Below, one piece after another: positions 1-13,594 of a DNA stretch of 64,000 nt. The stretch comes from Glaciihabitans sp. INWT7 (GTDB taxonomy: Bacteria; Actinomycetota; Actinomycetes; Actinomycetales; Microbacteriaceae): assembly GCF_014217685.1 (NCBI RefSeq), contig NZ_CP043653.1:2670419-2734418 (forward strand), read 5' to 3'. Position numbers and translations under genes: made by a program. Below the pieces are notes generated by a model. The model was not told the origin of the DNA. It was given only the letters and a program-made list of their open reading frames with translations, and did not search any database. Position 1 is the first letter of the stretch; the number at the start of each line of letters is the position of its first letter.

Positions 1-837
1 GGCGCTGGCCAGCGCTTCCACGATCGGGGCGAGGGTCGAATCGTGGCCGGATACCCGTTCGAGCTGGCGGCGAGCCGAGTCGAGCAGCCCGAGCGCGTCC
101 CGCGGCTCCACCAGGTCATCGGATGACACGAGCTCATGCGCCTCGGAAGCGGCGAGCCGCAGGTCCTCGAGATTGGTCAATCGGTCGGCCCGTTCGGCGA
201 GCTCCACGTCCTCACCGGGCTGCGGCGCGACGGACTCGATCTCCGCCATCGCCTGGCGGAGTTCTGCGGCTTCGCTCTGCCGGGACTCCTGCTCCGCCAC
301 GATCACGTCGAGTTCGCCCTGGTTCGCCTGCCACCGCCGGTAGGTGGCCTGGTAGTCGTCGAGAACCGTCGACAGCGCTGCTCCGGCGAAGCGATCGAGG
401 GCCTCGCGCTGCGCCGTCGACGAGCGCAAGCGCACCTGGTCGGATTGACCGTGCACGACGACCAGTTGTTCGCCGAGCTCTGCGAGCACGCTCACCGGCG
501 TTGTGCGACCGCCGACGGTGGCGCGGCTGCGTCCCTCCTGCGAGACCGAGCGGGCGAGGATCAGTTCGCCATCGTCGAGGTCGCCCCCGGCATCACGCAC
601 CCGTTCCGCGACGGCACCATCGTCGTCGACCAGCCAGCGCCCTTCGACGACGGCCGAGCCGCTCCCCTGGCGGAGCACCGAACTGTCCGAGCGATCCCCG
701 AGGAGAAGACCGAGAGCGGTGACCACCATGGTCTTTCCCGCACCGGTCTCGCCGGTGATCGCCGTGAATCCGGGACCGAGGGGAAGTCGCGCTTCGCCGA
801 TCACGCCGAGGTCGCGGATGAAGATCTCTTCGATCAT
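1..837 (-). CDS. recN: DNA repair ATPase RecN, N-terminal part (cut by window edge)
   Basis: SMC-like ATPase that acts early in recombinational repair of double-strand breaks. The reading frame is open from the ATG at 835-837 to base 1, giving 279 codons of the N-terminal head and the start of the coiled coil; the rest lies outside the window. Residues near the start contain the Walker A motif ITGETGAGKT, followed by GLLLGDRSDSSVLR, typical of RecN. The later part is rich in Glu, Ala, Gln and Leu, as expected of coiled coil. The ATG overlaps the TGA of nadK (ATGA), so recN is translationally coupled to NAD kinase, a common actinobacterial arrangement. Confidence 0.95.
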   Translation of the reverse strand, partial: MIEEIFIRDLGVIGEARLPLGPGFTAITGETGAGKTMVVTALGLLLGDRSDSSVLRQGSGSAVVEGRWLVDDDGAVAERVRDAGGDLDDGELILARSVSQEGRSRATVGGRTTPVSVLAELGEQLVVVHGQSDQVRLRSSTAQREALDRFAGAALSTVLDDYQATYRRWQANQGELDVIVAEQESRQSEAAELRQAMAEIESVAPQPGEDVELAERADRLTNLEDLRLAASEAHELVSSDDLVEPRDALGLLDSARRQLERVSGHDSTLAPIVEALASA

Positions 838-1751
838 GCGATCGCGCCGTCGCCCGGCCCACGCCAGCCGCTGGTCGGGAGGTGGAATTTGTTCACCAGC
901 CGGTCGGTGAATGGCCCGCGGTGCAGGCGGGCGAGTCGCACCGGCACCGGTGAGCGTCGCACGATCACCCTCGCGCCGGGCGGCAGGTAGTGGGTGCGTC
1001 GACCGTCGCACCAGAGCACCCCGGTGCCCTGCGTGCGGGCGAGAACCTCCACGGCGAAGACCGACTCCCGCCCGACCACCAGCGGGCGGCCGAACAGCGC
1101 GTGCGGGCTGAGGGGCACGAGAAGCATCGCCTCGAGTTCCGGCCAGACGATCGGTCCGCCCGCTGAGAATGAATAGGCCGTTGATCCGGTGGGGGTCGAC
1201 ATCACCACTCCGTCGCAGCCGAATGATGAGAGAGGACGGCCATCGACCTCGATCACGACCTCGAGCATCCGCTCTCGGCTGGCCTTCTCGACCGTCGCCT
1301 CGTTGAGAGCCCAGGTCTCGTAGATCACCTCGGCGTCGACCTTGACGCGCACGGCAAGAGTCATGCGCTCTTCGACCTCGTAGTCTCGGCTCAGAGCGCG
1401 TCGCACCGTGTCCGTGAGGTTGTCGCGTTCGCTCTCCGCGAGGAAACCGACGTGGCCGAGGTTGACTCCGAGCAGTGGGGCCGTGCAGCCCCGCGTGAGC
1501 TCCGCCGCCCGCAGGATCGTGCCGTCACCGCCGAGCACGATGGCCAACTCGACATCCGCGACAGTCACACTGTCGCCGAGCACCGCGATCGCGCTCAGTT
1601 CCGGGGCGTTGTCGAGAACATCGTCGTGCTCGTCCTTTTTCATGACGGGAGTGACTCCGGCAGCCAGAAGCTGCCGGGAGACCGTCACGGCCGCATCGAG
1701 GGAGTCCTGGCGCCCCGTATGGGCGACCACGAGCATGAAGCGTTCGGACAC
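834..1751 (-). CDS. nadK: NAD kinase
   Basis: Phosphorylates NAD+ to NADP+ in the cytosol. The GGDGTIL motif of the nucleotide-binding site and the STPTGSTAYSFSAGGPI block of the NAD kinase fold are present. An upstream GTG at 1749-1751 is chosen as the start because AAGGAG lies five bases before it. A longer frame begins at 1823 but would translate a short tandem repeat and has no RBS. The resulting 305 residues match the family's usual length. It sits between tlyA and recN and overlaps recN by 4 nt. Confidence 0.94.
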   Translation of the reverse strand: MSERFMLVVAHTGRQDSLDAAVTVSRQLLAAGVTPVMKKDEHDDVLDNAPELSAIAVLGDSVTVADVELAIVLGGDGTILRAAELTRGCTAPLLGVNLGHVGFLAESERDNLTDTVRRALSRDYEVEERMTLAVRVKVDAEVIYETWALNEATVEKASRERMLEVVIEVDGRPLSSFGCDGVVMSTPTGSTAYSFSAGGPIVWPELEAMLLVPLSPHALFGRPLVVGRESVFAVEVLARTQGTGVLWCDGRRTHYLPPGARVIVRRSPVPVRLARLHRGPFTDRLVNKFHLPTSGWRGPGDGAIA

Positions 1752-1792
1752 CGGTTCTCCTTGTGCTTCTCGGGTGATCATCGGCTGGGGAT

Positions 1793-1826
1793 CACTGTCG
1801 GGGTCACTCACTGTCGGGGTCACTCA
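1793..1826. repeat. 16-bp tandem repeat, about two copies
   Basis: The unit CACTGTCGGGGTCACT is repeated head-to-tail with a 16-bp period over 34 bp in the spacer between tlyA and nadK. No protein-coding role is apparent; it would be in the untranslated region before the nadK RBS. Confidence 0.7.
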
Positions 1827-1873
1827 CCATCGAGATGTCCGCTGTGCTCATGTTCACTGTGTGCGACTGTGCC

Positions 1874-2683
1874 TCAGCTGGGGTTTGGTCGAGAGAGCTC
1901 GAGCACGCGCTCTCTCCATTCTGTCGGATTGCTGCCCGTGAGCGCGCTGAACCAGACCAGATACTCATGGTTTCCGGCAGCACCGAGGATTGGTGAGGAG
2001 ATGAGGCCCGCCGTGGGCAGCCCGAGGTCCCACGCTGCCCAGAGCACGTCGCTGATCGCGTCGGCACGAAGTCCGGGATCGTGCACGATGCCCTCCTTCA
2101 CGCCGGTGCGGCCGACTTCGAACTGCGGCTTGATCAGCAGGAGAAAGTCCGCCTCGGTACCGACGGTGGAGACCAGGGCCGGCAGCACTGTGGTCAGGGA
2201 GATGAAAGACAGGTCCGCCACCACGATGCTTACTCGCACGGCGTGGCCGGCCGCGGCATCGAGCGTCGGCACGGTGAGCTCGCGCGCGTTGAATCCTTCG
2301 ATCACAGTGACGGCCCGATTGCTGCCGATGAACGGATCCAGCTGACCGTGTCCCACATCGAGGGCGACGACCGAATGAGCACCACGCTCGAGCAGCACCT
2401 GGGTGAATCCGCCGGTCGAGGCTCCGACATCCAGGGCGTCGCGGCCGGTCACCGGCACGGCGAAAGCGTCGAGTGCCGCGAGGAGTTTGTGGGCGGCACG
2501 ACTCACGTAGTGGTCTATCGCCGTCAGCGCGAGCACCTGGTCGTCCCCGACCCGGGCGGAGGGCTTGATCACGGTTTTCCCGTCGACGGTGACCGAGCCA
2601 TCGGCGATCAGTCGTGCGGCATGGGTGCGGGACCGGGCGATCCCCCGTTCCGCCAGGGCGGCATCCAATCGCGCTTCAGCCAT
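1874..2683 (-). CDS. tlyA: TlyA-type rRNA 2'-O-methyltransferase
   Basis: Family members 2'-O-methylate cytidines in 16S and 23S rRNA; in mycobacteria loss gives capreomycin resistance. Residues 1-60 form an S4 RNA-binding domain (RLDAALAERGIARSRTHA, then LIADGSVTVDGK). The rest is an FtsJ/RrmJ-like SAM methyltransferase with the motif DVGASTGGFTQVLLERGA and the later LLLIKPQFEVGR segment. The length of 269 residues is normal for the family. The start ATG lies inside the end of the upstream small ORF (8-nt overlap), and nadK and recN follow in the same direction. Confidence 0.93.
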   Translation of the reverse strand: MAEARLDAALAERGIARSRTHAARLIADGSVTVDGKTVIKPSARVGDDQVLALTAIDHYVSRAAHKLLAALDAFAVPVTGRDALDVGASTGGFTQVLLERGAHSVVALDVGHGQLDPFIGSNRAVTVIEGFNARELTVPTLDAAAGHAVRVSIVVADLSFISLTTVLPALVSTVGTEADFLLLIKPQFEVGRTGVKEGIVHDPGLRADAISDVLWAAWDLGLPTAGLISSPILGAAGNHEYLVWFSALTGSNPTEWRERVLELSRPNPS

Positions 2684-2888
2684 GCGAGTTCGACGTGTCG
2701 ACGCCCCCGTCTCGAACCGATCCCTCGAGCGTTGCCTGCAGGCGGTCGTGGATCTGCACGAAGGCGGCAGCCCGAGATTCGAGCGGTTGGTCCTCGATCA
2801 CGCGCAGGCGCGGCAGCAGGGCGCTCGCATCGTCGGCGGAAGCGCTGGTTGCGGCGGCCGAGGTCTCGTCGATCGACTCAGGAGTCAT
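2676..2888 (-). CDS. Small acidic hypothetical protein upstream of tlyA
   Basis: A 70-residue frame beginning at an ATG and overlapping the tlyA start by 8 nt. It has an Ala/Ser/Asp-rich N-terminus and a possible helical middle (ESRAAAFVQIHDRLQATLEG). No catalytic motif or membrane segment is visible. Position, tight packing and overlap suggest it is a translated member of the HAD-tlyA-nadK-recN operon. I do not recognise a named family. Confidence 0.6.
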   Translation of the reverse strand: MTPESIDETSAAATSASADDASALLPRLRVIEDQPLESRAAAFVQIHDRLQATLEGSVRDGGVDTSNSHG

Positions 2889-2903
2889 AGTCCAACGGTA
2901 CCG

Positions 2904-3926
2904 TCACGAATAGAGCTCGGGCGCGACGTCGAGCCCATAGATCGGCAGTCCGGATCCCCAGATGAGAGCCGTCGCCGCGCGCAGCAGATCGATCGGCCGA
3001 TCGCCGGCGCGATCGATCGTCACAGTGGACTTGGCGAGACGCACGGCGGCGCCGCGCACGGTGACGACCGTGTCGCCGCTGCGGGGATCGGTGGTGCTCA
3101 CGGCCCGCGGATACTCCTCAGCCAGCTCGCGCAGATCGCCGAGAATGTAGGTGGGGCGGGACTTGGCATTGGCCGCGAGGGCCTGCTTCCGCCCGTCGAT
3201 GCCCGTGAGCACGAGCACCGAGTCCATCCCGGCGCGATTAGCACCCAGGATGTCGGTGTCGAGGCGATCTCCGATGAACAACGCCTTCGTTCCCCCGAAA
3301 CGACGTACGGCCTCCTCGAAGATGGCGATCTCCGGCTTTCCGGCGACAACGGGTAGGCGACCGACGGCATTGTGCACCGCACCGACCAGAGTTCCGTTGC
3401 CGGGAGCGATGCCTCGCGCCACCGGGATCGTCCAGTCGGTGTTGGTCGCCACCCACGGTCGCTCTGGGTCGTCGTTGAGCGCGAACGAGGCCTCGGCCAG
3501 GTCCTTCCAGCCCACATCGGGGGCGAAGCCTTGGATGACGGCGGCCGGCTGGTCGAGCGCCGACCGGGTCACCACGAAGCCGGCCTGCTCGACGACCGAG
3601 GTGAGCCCCTCGCCGCCGACCACGAGCACCGTCGCTCCCGAGGGGACGAGCTCGGCGAGCAACCGGATTGCGGCCTGCGGCGAGGTGACGACGTCGTCCT
3701 CCACCGCTCTCAACCCGAGGCTCGCGAGGTGTTCGGCGACGGATGCGGCCGTGCGCGACGCATTGTTCGTCAGATACCCGATCCGTCGGGTCTGTCCATC
3801 GGCACTGCCGCTGGCCGCATTGAGGCTCTCGACAGCGTGCGGGATGGCCGCGTCGCCCTTGTAGACCACTCCGTCGAGGTCGGCGAGCACGAGGTCGACA
3901 CCGTCCAGGGGTGTGCGGTCGGTCAT
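2904..3926 (-). CDS. HAD superfamily (subfamily IIA) phosphatase
   Basis: NagD/PGP-like sugar-phosphate or nucleotide phosphatase. Motif I is DLDGVVYKG, with the nucleophilic Asp and the acid/base Asp; motif II is in the YLTNNAS region, and GDRLDTDILGANRAG near residue 240 is the Mg-binding motif. About 340 residues, longer than NagD, with a C-terminal extension after the HAD core. The ATG at 3924-3926 is taken as start; a GTG at 3938 overlapping the preceding stop is an alternative. It lies 4 bp after the TPR-like gene. The substrate cannot be predicted. Confidence 0.85.
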   Translation of the reverse strand: MTDRTPLDGVDLVLADLDGVVYKGDAAIPHAVESLNAASGSADGQTRRIGYLTNNASRTAASVAEHLASLGLRAVEDDVVTSPQAAIRLLAELVPSGATVLVVGGEGLTSVVEQAGFVVTRSALDQPAAVIQGFAPDVGWKDLAEASFALNDDPERPWVATNTDWTIPVARGIAPGNGTLVGAVHNAVGRLPVVAGKPEIAIFEEAVRRFGGTKALFIGDRLDTDILGANRAGMDSVLVLTGIDGRKQALAANAKSRPTYILGDLRELAEEYPRAVSTTDPRSGDTVVTVRGAAVRLAKSTVTIDRAGDRPIDLLRAATALIWGSGLPIYGLDVAPELYS

Positions 3927-3930
3927 GCCG

Positions 3931-4926
3931 TCAGTCACCCGCGGGCTCTTGCTGGTCTTCTTCGAGAACAACACCGTCCTGGTCCTCCTCCACAATCTCG
4001 ATCACGTCGTCCTCCGGCTCGCGGTCGCCGGCTTCGATGGCATCGGACGCACGATCGGACCGCTGCCACCACTCCTCTGCCTCGGCCTCGCGGCCCAGAT
4101 CCTCGAGCACGGCCGCGTAGGCATCGAAGAGGGCGGGACTCCACGAGAAGGCAGTGTTCGGATCGAGCTGCGGGATCTGCAGTTCGTCGAGCGCCGCATC
4201 CGTCTGCCCCAGGTCGAGGCGTGCCCCGGACATCGCGATGGCGAGCAGCACCTGCACCTCGACGGCGAGGGAGCTCCTCGGCACGGAACGACCGAGCTCG
4301 AGCGCACGATCCGGTCGCCCAAGGCCGCGCTCGCTGTCGACCATGAGCGGCAGCTGGTCGTCACGACCGGAGATCCGGCGATAGGTTCGCAGTTCACGCA
4401 GGGCGAGCGCGAAGTCGCCGATCGAATACGCCGTGATGGCCAGGGTCTCTCGCACAACCGCGATCCGGCCGGCCCGGCGGGCGGCGGAGACCGCGTGCGC
4501 ATGAGCCAGAACCGGATCGGTGTCGATCAACCGTGCCACCATCGCCAGATGCTGGGCGACACCGTCGGCATTCTCTTTGCTCAGGGTCTTCAGTTGCGCC
4601 CTGGCAACGCGATCGAGATCCTTGGCCTGCACTTCGTCCGGGATGACGGGATCGTCGTGGCGCGAGCGCACAGACTTCGTGCCGAAGGGATCGCGGTCCT
4701 CGATCTCCTGGGCGGAACGCCCCTGGTATCCGGTGCCGGGTCGACGCTCCCGCGGATTCTTCGACAGGTCTGCGTCGGGACGGCCGCGCTGCGGTCGATC
4801 CCCCTGGCCGGCGGGACGAGGCGGCCTGCCCGACGCCGGAGCGCCACGCTGGGGTCGGCCGTCGGCCGCTCGTGAGGCGGCGGGACGGTCGCCCGGCCGC
4901 TGGGAGCGATCTTGGAATTCGGACAC
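3931..4926 (-). CDS. TPR-like protein with charged, disordered N-terminus
   Basis: A 331-residue soluble protein. Residues 1-90 are a low-complexity Arg/Pro/Gly/Asp-rich stretch. Residues 100-300 are helical with repeated Ala-rich pairs such as AHAVSAARRAGRIAVVRETLAI and GDFALALRELRTYRRISGRDD, typical of tetratricopeptide-like solenoids. The C-terminus is very acidic (EPEDDVIEIVEEDQDG). The GTG at 4924-4926 has AGGGG upstream. It is the first gene after the rrn operon and heads the HAD-tlyA-nadK-recN group. The function is unknown; a role as a protein-interaction scaffold is only an inference. Confidence 0.75.
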   Translation of the reverse strand: MSEFQDRSQRPGDRPAASRAADGRPQRGAPASGRPPRPAGQGDRPQRGRPDADLSKNPRERRPGTGYQGRSAQEIEDRDPFGTKSVRSRHDDPVIPDEVQAKDLDRVARAQLKTLSKENADGVAQHLAMVARLIDTDPVLAHAHAVSAARRAGRIAVVRETLAITAYSIGDFALALRELRTYRRISGRDDQLPLMVDSERGLGRPDRALELGRSVPRSSLAVEVQVLLAIAMSGARLDLGQTDAALDELQIPQLDPNTAFSWSPALFDAYAAVLEDLGREAEAEEWWQRSDRASDAIEAGDREPEDDVIEIVEEDQDGVVLEEDQQEPAGD

Positions 4927-4972
4927 GAATTACCCCTGGATCTGTCGTCACTGGTGAAGTTATGGAATAGCG

Positions 4973-4993
4973 GCGCGCGTTCGCAACGCGCGC
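4973..4993. other. GC-rich hairpin between rrn terminator and TPR-like gene
   Basis: A 9-bp perfect inverted repeat GCGCGCGTT / AACGCGCGC with a 3-nt loop. It lies just past the rrn terminator stem and before the downstream gene, without a U-run. It may be a second terminator or a barrier to readthrough. Confidence 0.5.
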
Positions 4994-5000
4994 GTTAAAG

Positions 5001-5046
5001 CAAAATGGCCACCCAACCGCGTCTGTTAAACGTGGTGGGTGGCCAT
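5001..5046 (-). terminator. rrn operon terminator
   Basis: On the minus strand, 12 bases beyond the 5S gene, an 11-bp perfect stem (ATGGCCACCCA / TGGGTGGCCAT) with a 20-nt loop is followed by TTTTG. This is a convincing intrinsic terminator for the rRNA transcript. Confidence 0.85.
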
Positions 5047-5058
5047 CTTACAAAGAAG

Positions 5059-5176
5059 TCCGGCGGTGTCCTACTCTCCCACAAGGTCCCCCTTGCAGTA
5101 CCATCGGCGCAGAGAGTCTTAGCTTCCGGGTTCGGAATGTGACCGGGCGTTTCCCTCTCGCTATGGCCGCCGAAAC
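5059..5176 (-). rRNA. rrf: 5S ribosomal RNA
   Basis: About 118 nt. On the minus strand the sequence begins with GTTTCGGCGGCCATAGCG, continues through ACCCGGTCACATTCCGAACC-like loop C, and ends in GGGAGAGTAGGACACCGCCG, all characteristic of actinobacterial 5S rRNA. It is the last gene of the rrn operon. The ends are estimated to within a few bases. Confidence 0.95.
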
Positions 5177-5349
5177 ACTATGGATATAGGTTTCGAATTA
5201 GCCAACAGCTCAGCAGATCAGACCTCTCGAAAGAGACCATCACAACTGGTGTTGTGCTGATTCCCGACCGTACATCGGGAACCACTCAGTGGACGCAGAG
5301 CATCTCATTCCCACCGGTACCCTTACGGGCCCAGGATGGGAAGAAAAGT
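5177..5349 (-). other. 23S-5S internal spacer
   Basis: 173-nt spacer without a tRNA. It contains sequences able to pair for processing of the 23S 3' end and 5S 5' end; nothing else is recognisable. Confidence 0.7.
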
Positions 5350-10553
<5,204 letters not shown>

Positions 10554-10919
10554 GTTTGATTGCACGAACGACCGAAGTCGAACGGCACATCTAGTGCAAC
10601 CAGCCACCGGAATGGGCGGACAGGTTGCAAGTTTGAAACTGACAGAACAAATCAATACTGACTTGCTTTGTTGTTTTATATCTTTTCCAAAGGAATCCGA
10701 TGCGGTTCGACGGCTAGAAACCGCTTACACCGCATACGGGTTTTTGGCATTTGACATTGTGCACGCTGTTGAGTTCTCAAGGATCGGATGCTCCTGGTTT
10801 TCACCTCGCGGCTTCTACCCAGGGCCATACCATTCGCAGCAAGTGCGCCGTGAAGACGCTGTTTGACTGCAGTAAAACTTGTGTTTGTCACCCTCGCTCT
10901 CGCGCCGGGCAACTTGTCT
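10554..10919 (-). other. 16S rRNA leader
   Basis: Transcribed leader between promoter P2 and the 16S gene. It contains CCTTGAGAACTCAACAGCGT around 10782-10763, the boxA-like element conserved in actinobacterial rRNA leaders and probably involved in antitermination or processing. The flanks can pair with the spacer to give the 16S processing stem. No protein gene is supported here. Confidence 0.6.
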
Positions 10920-10947
10920 AACTTACCACCTTCGCGGTACTTGTCAA
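10920..10947 (-). promoter_or_regulatory. rrn promoter P2
   Basis: On the minus strand a perfect -35 box TTGACA (10942-10947) is followed after 16 bp by TAAGTT (10920-10925). It lies about 370 bp upstream of 16S and closer to the gene than P1. Confidence 0.6.
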
Positions 10948-11131
10948 ATCGACCTTCGCGGCTTGAAAAGCGCGCGATGAACCGGTTCGATATACTCACG
11001 AGGTGGGTTCTTCATCATAAGATCTGAAAACGATCTCCTACAAGAGGTTGACCGCTATTTGACTTAGATTGTGTCCCTCTTGAAGCCGGTAAGCTCTTCC
11101 GCTTTCCGAACCTTTGAGGTGACAAGAAAGA

Positions 11132-11160
11132 AGATTACGTGTCTATCGGGGGTCGGTCAA
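11132..11160 (-). promoter_or_regulatory. rrn promoter P1
   Basis: On the minus strand TTGACC (11155-11160), a 17-bp spacer and TAATCT (11132-11137) make a near-consensus sigma-70 promoter. It is in the gap after tyrS and directed to the rrn operon. Confidence 0.65.
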
Positions 11161-11253
11161 ATCACGACCGCAACCCGGGCGTGTCGCCCTGAAGTACGGG
11201 GTTTTCTCGACGCTGCGACGGGAAGCCTGCCCTGTGGTTGGTGAACACGGCGC

Positions 11254-12555
11254 CTATTCGATGAAGATGCCGGCGAGAGTCTTCTTGCCTCGCCGAAGCA
11301 CCGCCATGCCACCGGGGAGTGCATCCGTCTCGAGAGTGAGCGAGGCATCCCCCACCTTCATGTTGTTGAGGTATACCCCTCCCTGCTCGACCGCTCGGCG
11401 CGATTCCCCGAGACTGGCGGCGAGGCCCGTGTCTACGAGCAACTGCGCCACGGGAGTGTTCGCTGTGGTGGTGGTGTGGGGCAACTCTCGAAGTGCCGCT
11501 TCGAGAGTGACGGGATCGAGTTCATGCAACTCACCCTGGCCGAAGAGGGCCGCGGATGCCGCAATGGCAGCCTCCGTCGCATCCGTGCCATGCACCAGGA
11601 TCGTCACTTCGCGGGCGAGTGCTCGCTGGGCCTCCCGGCGGAACGGTTCCGTTGCGACCAGGCCGGCGAGTCGCTCGATTTCGGCCCGGGTGTTGAAGGT
11701 GAAGATCTTCAGCCGTTCGATCACATCGGCATCGTCGGTGTTGAGCCAGAACTGGTAGAACGCGTAGGGACTGGTGAGCGCGGGATCGAGCCACACCGCA
11801 TTCCCCTCGCTCTTGCCGAACTTCGTGCCATCGGAATTGGTGATGAGGGGCGTGCCGATCGCGTGGGCCGAAGCCCCTTCCGCCTTTCGGATCAGGTCGG
11901 TGCCGCTGGTGAGGTTGCCCCACTGGTCACTCCCCCCGGTCTGGAGCACACAGTCGTAACTGCGGAAGAGCTCGAGGAAGTCCATCCCCTGCAGGATCTG
12001 GTAGCTGAACTCCGTGTAACTGATGCCGGCGTCGCTGTTGAGGCGCGCGCTGACGGCATCCTTCTTGAGCATGGTGCCGACCCGGAAGTGTTTGCCGACA
12101 TCCCGAAGGAAATCGATCGCGCTCAGGGGGGCAGTCCAGTCGAGATTGTTGACGAGCCGGGCCGGGTTGTCACCCTCGAAACTCAGGAACTTCGAAACCT
12201 GCGCCTGGAGGTAGCCGACGAACTCGGCAACCGTCTCCTTGGAGTTGAGAGTGCGTTCGGCGGTCGGCCGGGGATCGCCGATGAGTCCGGTGGATCCCCC
12301 CACGAGCCCGAGGGGCCTGTGCCCGGCGAGCTGGAACCGGCGCATCAACAGCAGCTGCACCAGGTTGCCGAGGTGCAGGCTGGCGGCCGTGGGATCGAAT
12401 CCGCAGTAGTAGGTGATCGGCGCTCCCGACAACAGCGACCGCAGTTCGGCCTGGTCGGTGGAGACATGGACGAGCCCGCGCCAGACCACCTCGTCCCAGA
12501 CCGTATCGAATGACTCGTCATTGCGCTGGGAGGACAGGACTTCGGATGCTGGCAC
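11254..12555 (-). CDS. tyrS: Tyrosyl-tRNA synthetase
   Basis: Charges tRNA-Tyr with tyrosine (class I synthetase). The HIGH-type signature is in GFDPTAASLHLGN near residue 50, the KMSKS loop is KFGKSEGN near residue 240, and a C-terminal S4 RNA-binding domain ends the 433-residue protein. The GTG at 12553-12555 is preceded by TAATCT six bases upstream and no RBS, so it is probably translated from a leaderless mRNA. The rrn operon follows in the same direction. Confidence 0.96.
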   Translation of the reverse strand: MPASEVLSSQRNDESFDTVWDEVVWRGLVHVSTDQAELRSLLSGAPITYYCGFDPTAASLHLGNLVQLLLMRRFQLAGHRPLGLVGGSTGLIGDPRPTAERTLNSKETVAEFVGYLQAQVSKFLSFEGDNPARLVNNLDWTAPLSAIDFLRDVGKHFRVGTMLKKDAVSARLNSDAGISYTEFSYQILQGMDFLELFRSYDCVLQTGGSDQWGNLTSGTDLIRKAEGASAHAIGTPLITNSDGTKFGKSEGNAVWLDPALTSPYAFYQFWLNTDDADVIERLKIFTFNTRAEIERLAGLVATEPFRREAQRALAREVTILVHGTDATEAAIAASAALFGQGELHELDPVTLEAALRELPHTTTTANTPVAQLLVDTGLAASLGESRRAVEQGGVYLNNMKVGDASLTLETDALPGGMAVLRRGKKTLAGIFIE

Positions 12556-12561
12556 GGCCCC

Positions 12562-12567
12562 AGATTA
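12562..12567 (-). promoter_or_regulatory. -10 box for a leaderless tyrS transcript
   Basis: TAATCT on the minus strand, six bases before the GTG start of tyrS and with no Shine-Dalgarno sequence in between. Confidence 0.55.
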
Positions 12568-12582
12568 CCAGCGGGGCACCGA

Positions 12583-13470
12583 TCAGGGCCGGGCTTGCGG
12601 CTCGCTCGCCTCGAGTGCTCTTGGCGGGTAGACCCACGCCACCAGCACGACGGAGATGATCATCAGCAGCACCCACGACACGAGTTTGGTGATCGAGACC
12701 GGTTGCCAGCCGTGCAACTGGTTCGGGTAGGACCACGCATTCGCCCAGGTCGCGATGTTCTCGGCGATCCAGATGAACAGCGCCACGAGCACGAAGGCGA
12801 GCACCGTCGGCATCCGCAACCGAAGTCGGAAGACCCGGAAGTGCATGATGCTGCGACCGAAGAGCAGCCCGACGACGACGAGCAGTATCCAGCGGAAGTC
12901 CCAGATGTAATGGTGGGTGAAGAAGTTGGCATAGATGAGAGCCGCGAGCACTGCGGTGAGCCAGCGTCGCGGATAGCGGTCGAACCGCAGGTCGAACAGG
13001 CGGAACACCCGAACCATGTAGGAGCCGACGGCGGCGTACATGAACCCGCTGTAGAGCGGCACGGAGTAGAGATGCAGCACGCCCGGCCCCTCGTAGATCC
13101 AGGATCCGACACTGGTCTTGAAGAGCTCCATCCCCGTGCCGACGAGATGGAACAGGATGATGACACGCAACTCCCGCACGGTCTCGAGCCGGAGGGCGAT
13201 CATGAGCACCTGGATGACCACGGCTGCGATCGTCACGAAGTCATTGCGAGCGAGGCCCGCGCCTTCGGGATACCAGAGGCGGGTGGCGAAAAGCACCGCG
13301 AGCAGCGCCGCTCCGAAGATGCAGGCCCAGGCCTGCTTGAGCCCGAACACGAGGAACTCGACGACGCCGCGCCAGAGCCGGCTATCCGGCGCCCGGGCAA
13401 GAAGGTCGCGAGCCCGCGCGTCGATGAAGCGCTCGACCGGCGTGAAGCCCGCATCCCCCTCAGCGCTCAT
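12583..13470 (-). CDS. DUF817 family integral membrane protein
   Basis: A 295-residue membrane protein with about eight hydrophobic segments, for example ACIFGAALLAVLFA, FVTIAAVVIQVLMIAL, WILLVVVGLLFG and LVSWVLLMIISVVLVAWV. Conserved-looking polar stretches include HLVGTGMELFKTSVGSWIY, NFFTHHYIWDFRW and WIAENIATWANAWSYP, with the His and Trp pattern of DUF817. The biochemical role is unknown. The ATG at 13468-13470 follows TAGCCT by six bases, again a leaderless layout. It is divergent from the SatD-like gene. Confidence 0.8.
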   Translation of the reverse strand: MSAEGDAGFTPVERFIDARARDLLARAPDSRLWRGVVEFLVFGLKQAWACIFGAALLAVLFATRLWYPEGAGLARNDFVTIAAVVIQVLMIALRLETVRELRVIILFHLVGTGMELFKTSVGSWIYEGPGVLHLYSVPLYSGFMYAAVGSYMVRVFRLFDLRFDRYPRRWLTAVLAALIYANFFTHHYIWDFRWILLVVVGLLFGRSIMHFRVFRLRLRMPTVLAFVLVALFIWIAENIATWANAWSYPNQLHGWQPVSITKLVSWVLLMIISVVLVAWVYPPRALEASEPQARP

Positions 13471-13476
13471 CGGTTC

Positions 13477-13482
13477 AGGCTA
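13477..13482 (-). promoter_or_regulatory. -10 box for leaderless DUF817 transcript
   Basis: TAGCCT on the minus strand, exactly six bases before the ATG of the DUF817 gene; there is no RBS. Confidence 0.5.
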
Positions 13483-13523
13483 GCCGAGGAACGGAATCGC
13501 ATCGCGCGATATCACCCTTCTGA

Positions 13524-13574
13524 GGTTGATTTGATGATATCAACCACTTAGGGTTGATTTGTTCGGATCAACCC
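13524..13574. promoter_or_regulatory. Two tandem palindromic operators
   Basis: Two copies of GGTTGAT-N8-ATCAACC, at 13524-13545 and 13552-13573, with centres 28 bp apart. The second extends to GGGTTGAT / ATCAACCC. They lie 21 bp before the SatD-like gene and between divergent promoters. The adjacent HTH-containing product is the obvious candidate binder. Confidence 0.7.
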
Positions 13575-13594
13575 CCCGGGCATGAGAGGCGAGG

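Noticed and set aside
1752-1823. N-terminal extension of NAD kinase
   Set aside because: It would translate a tandem repeat; the GTG at 1751 has a good RBS.
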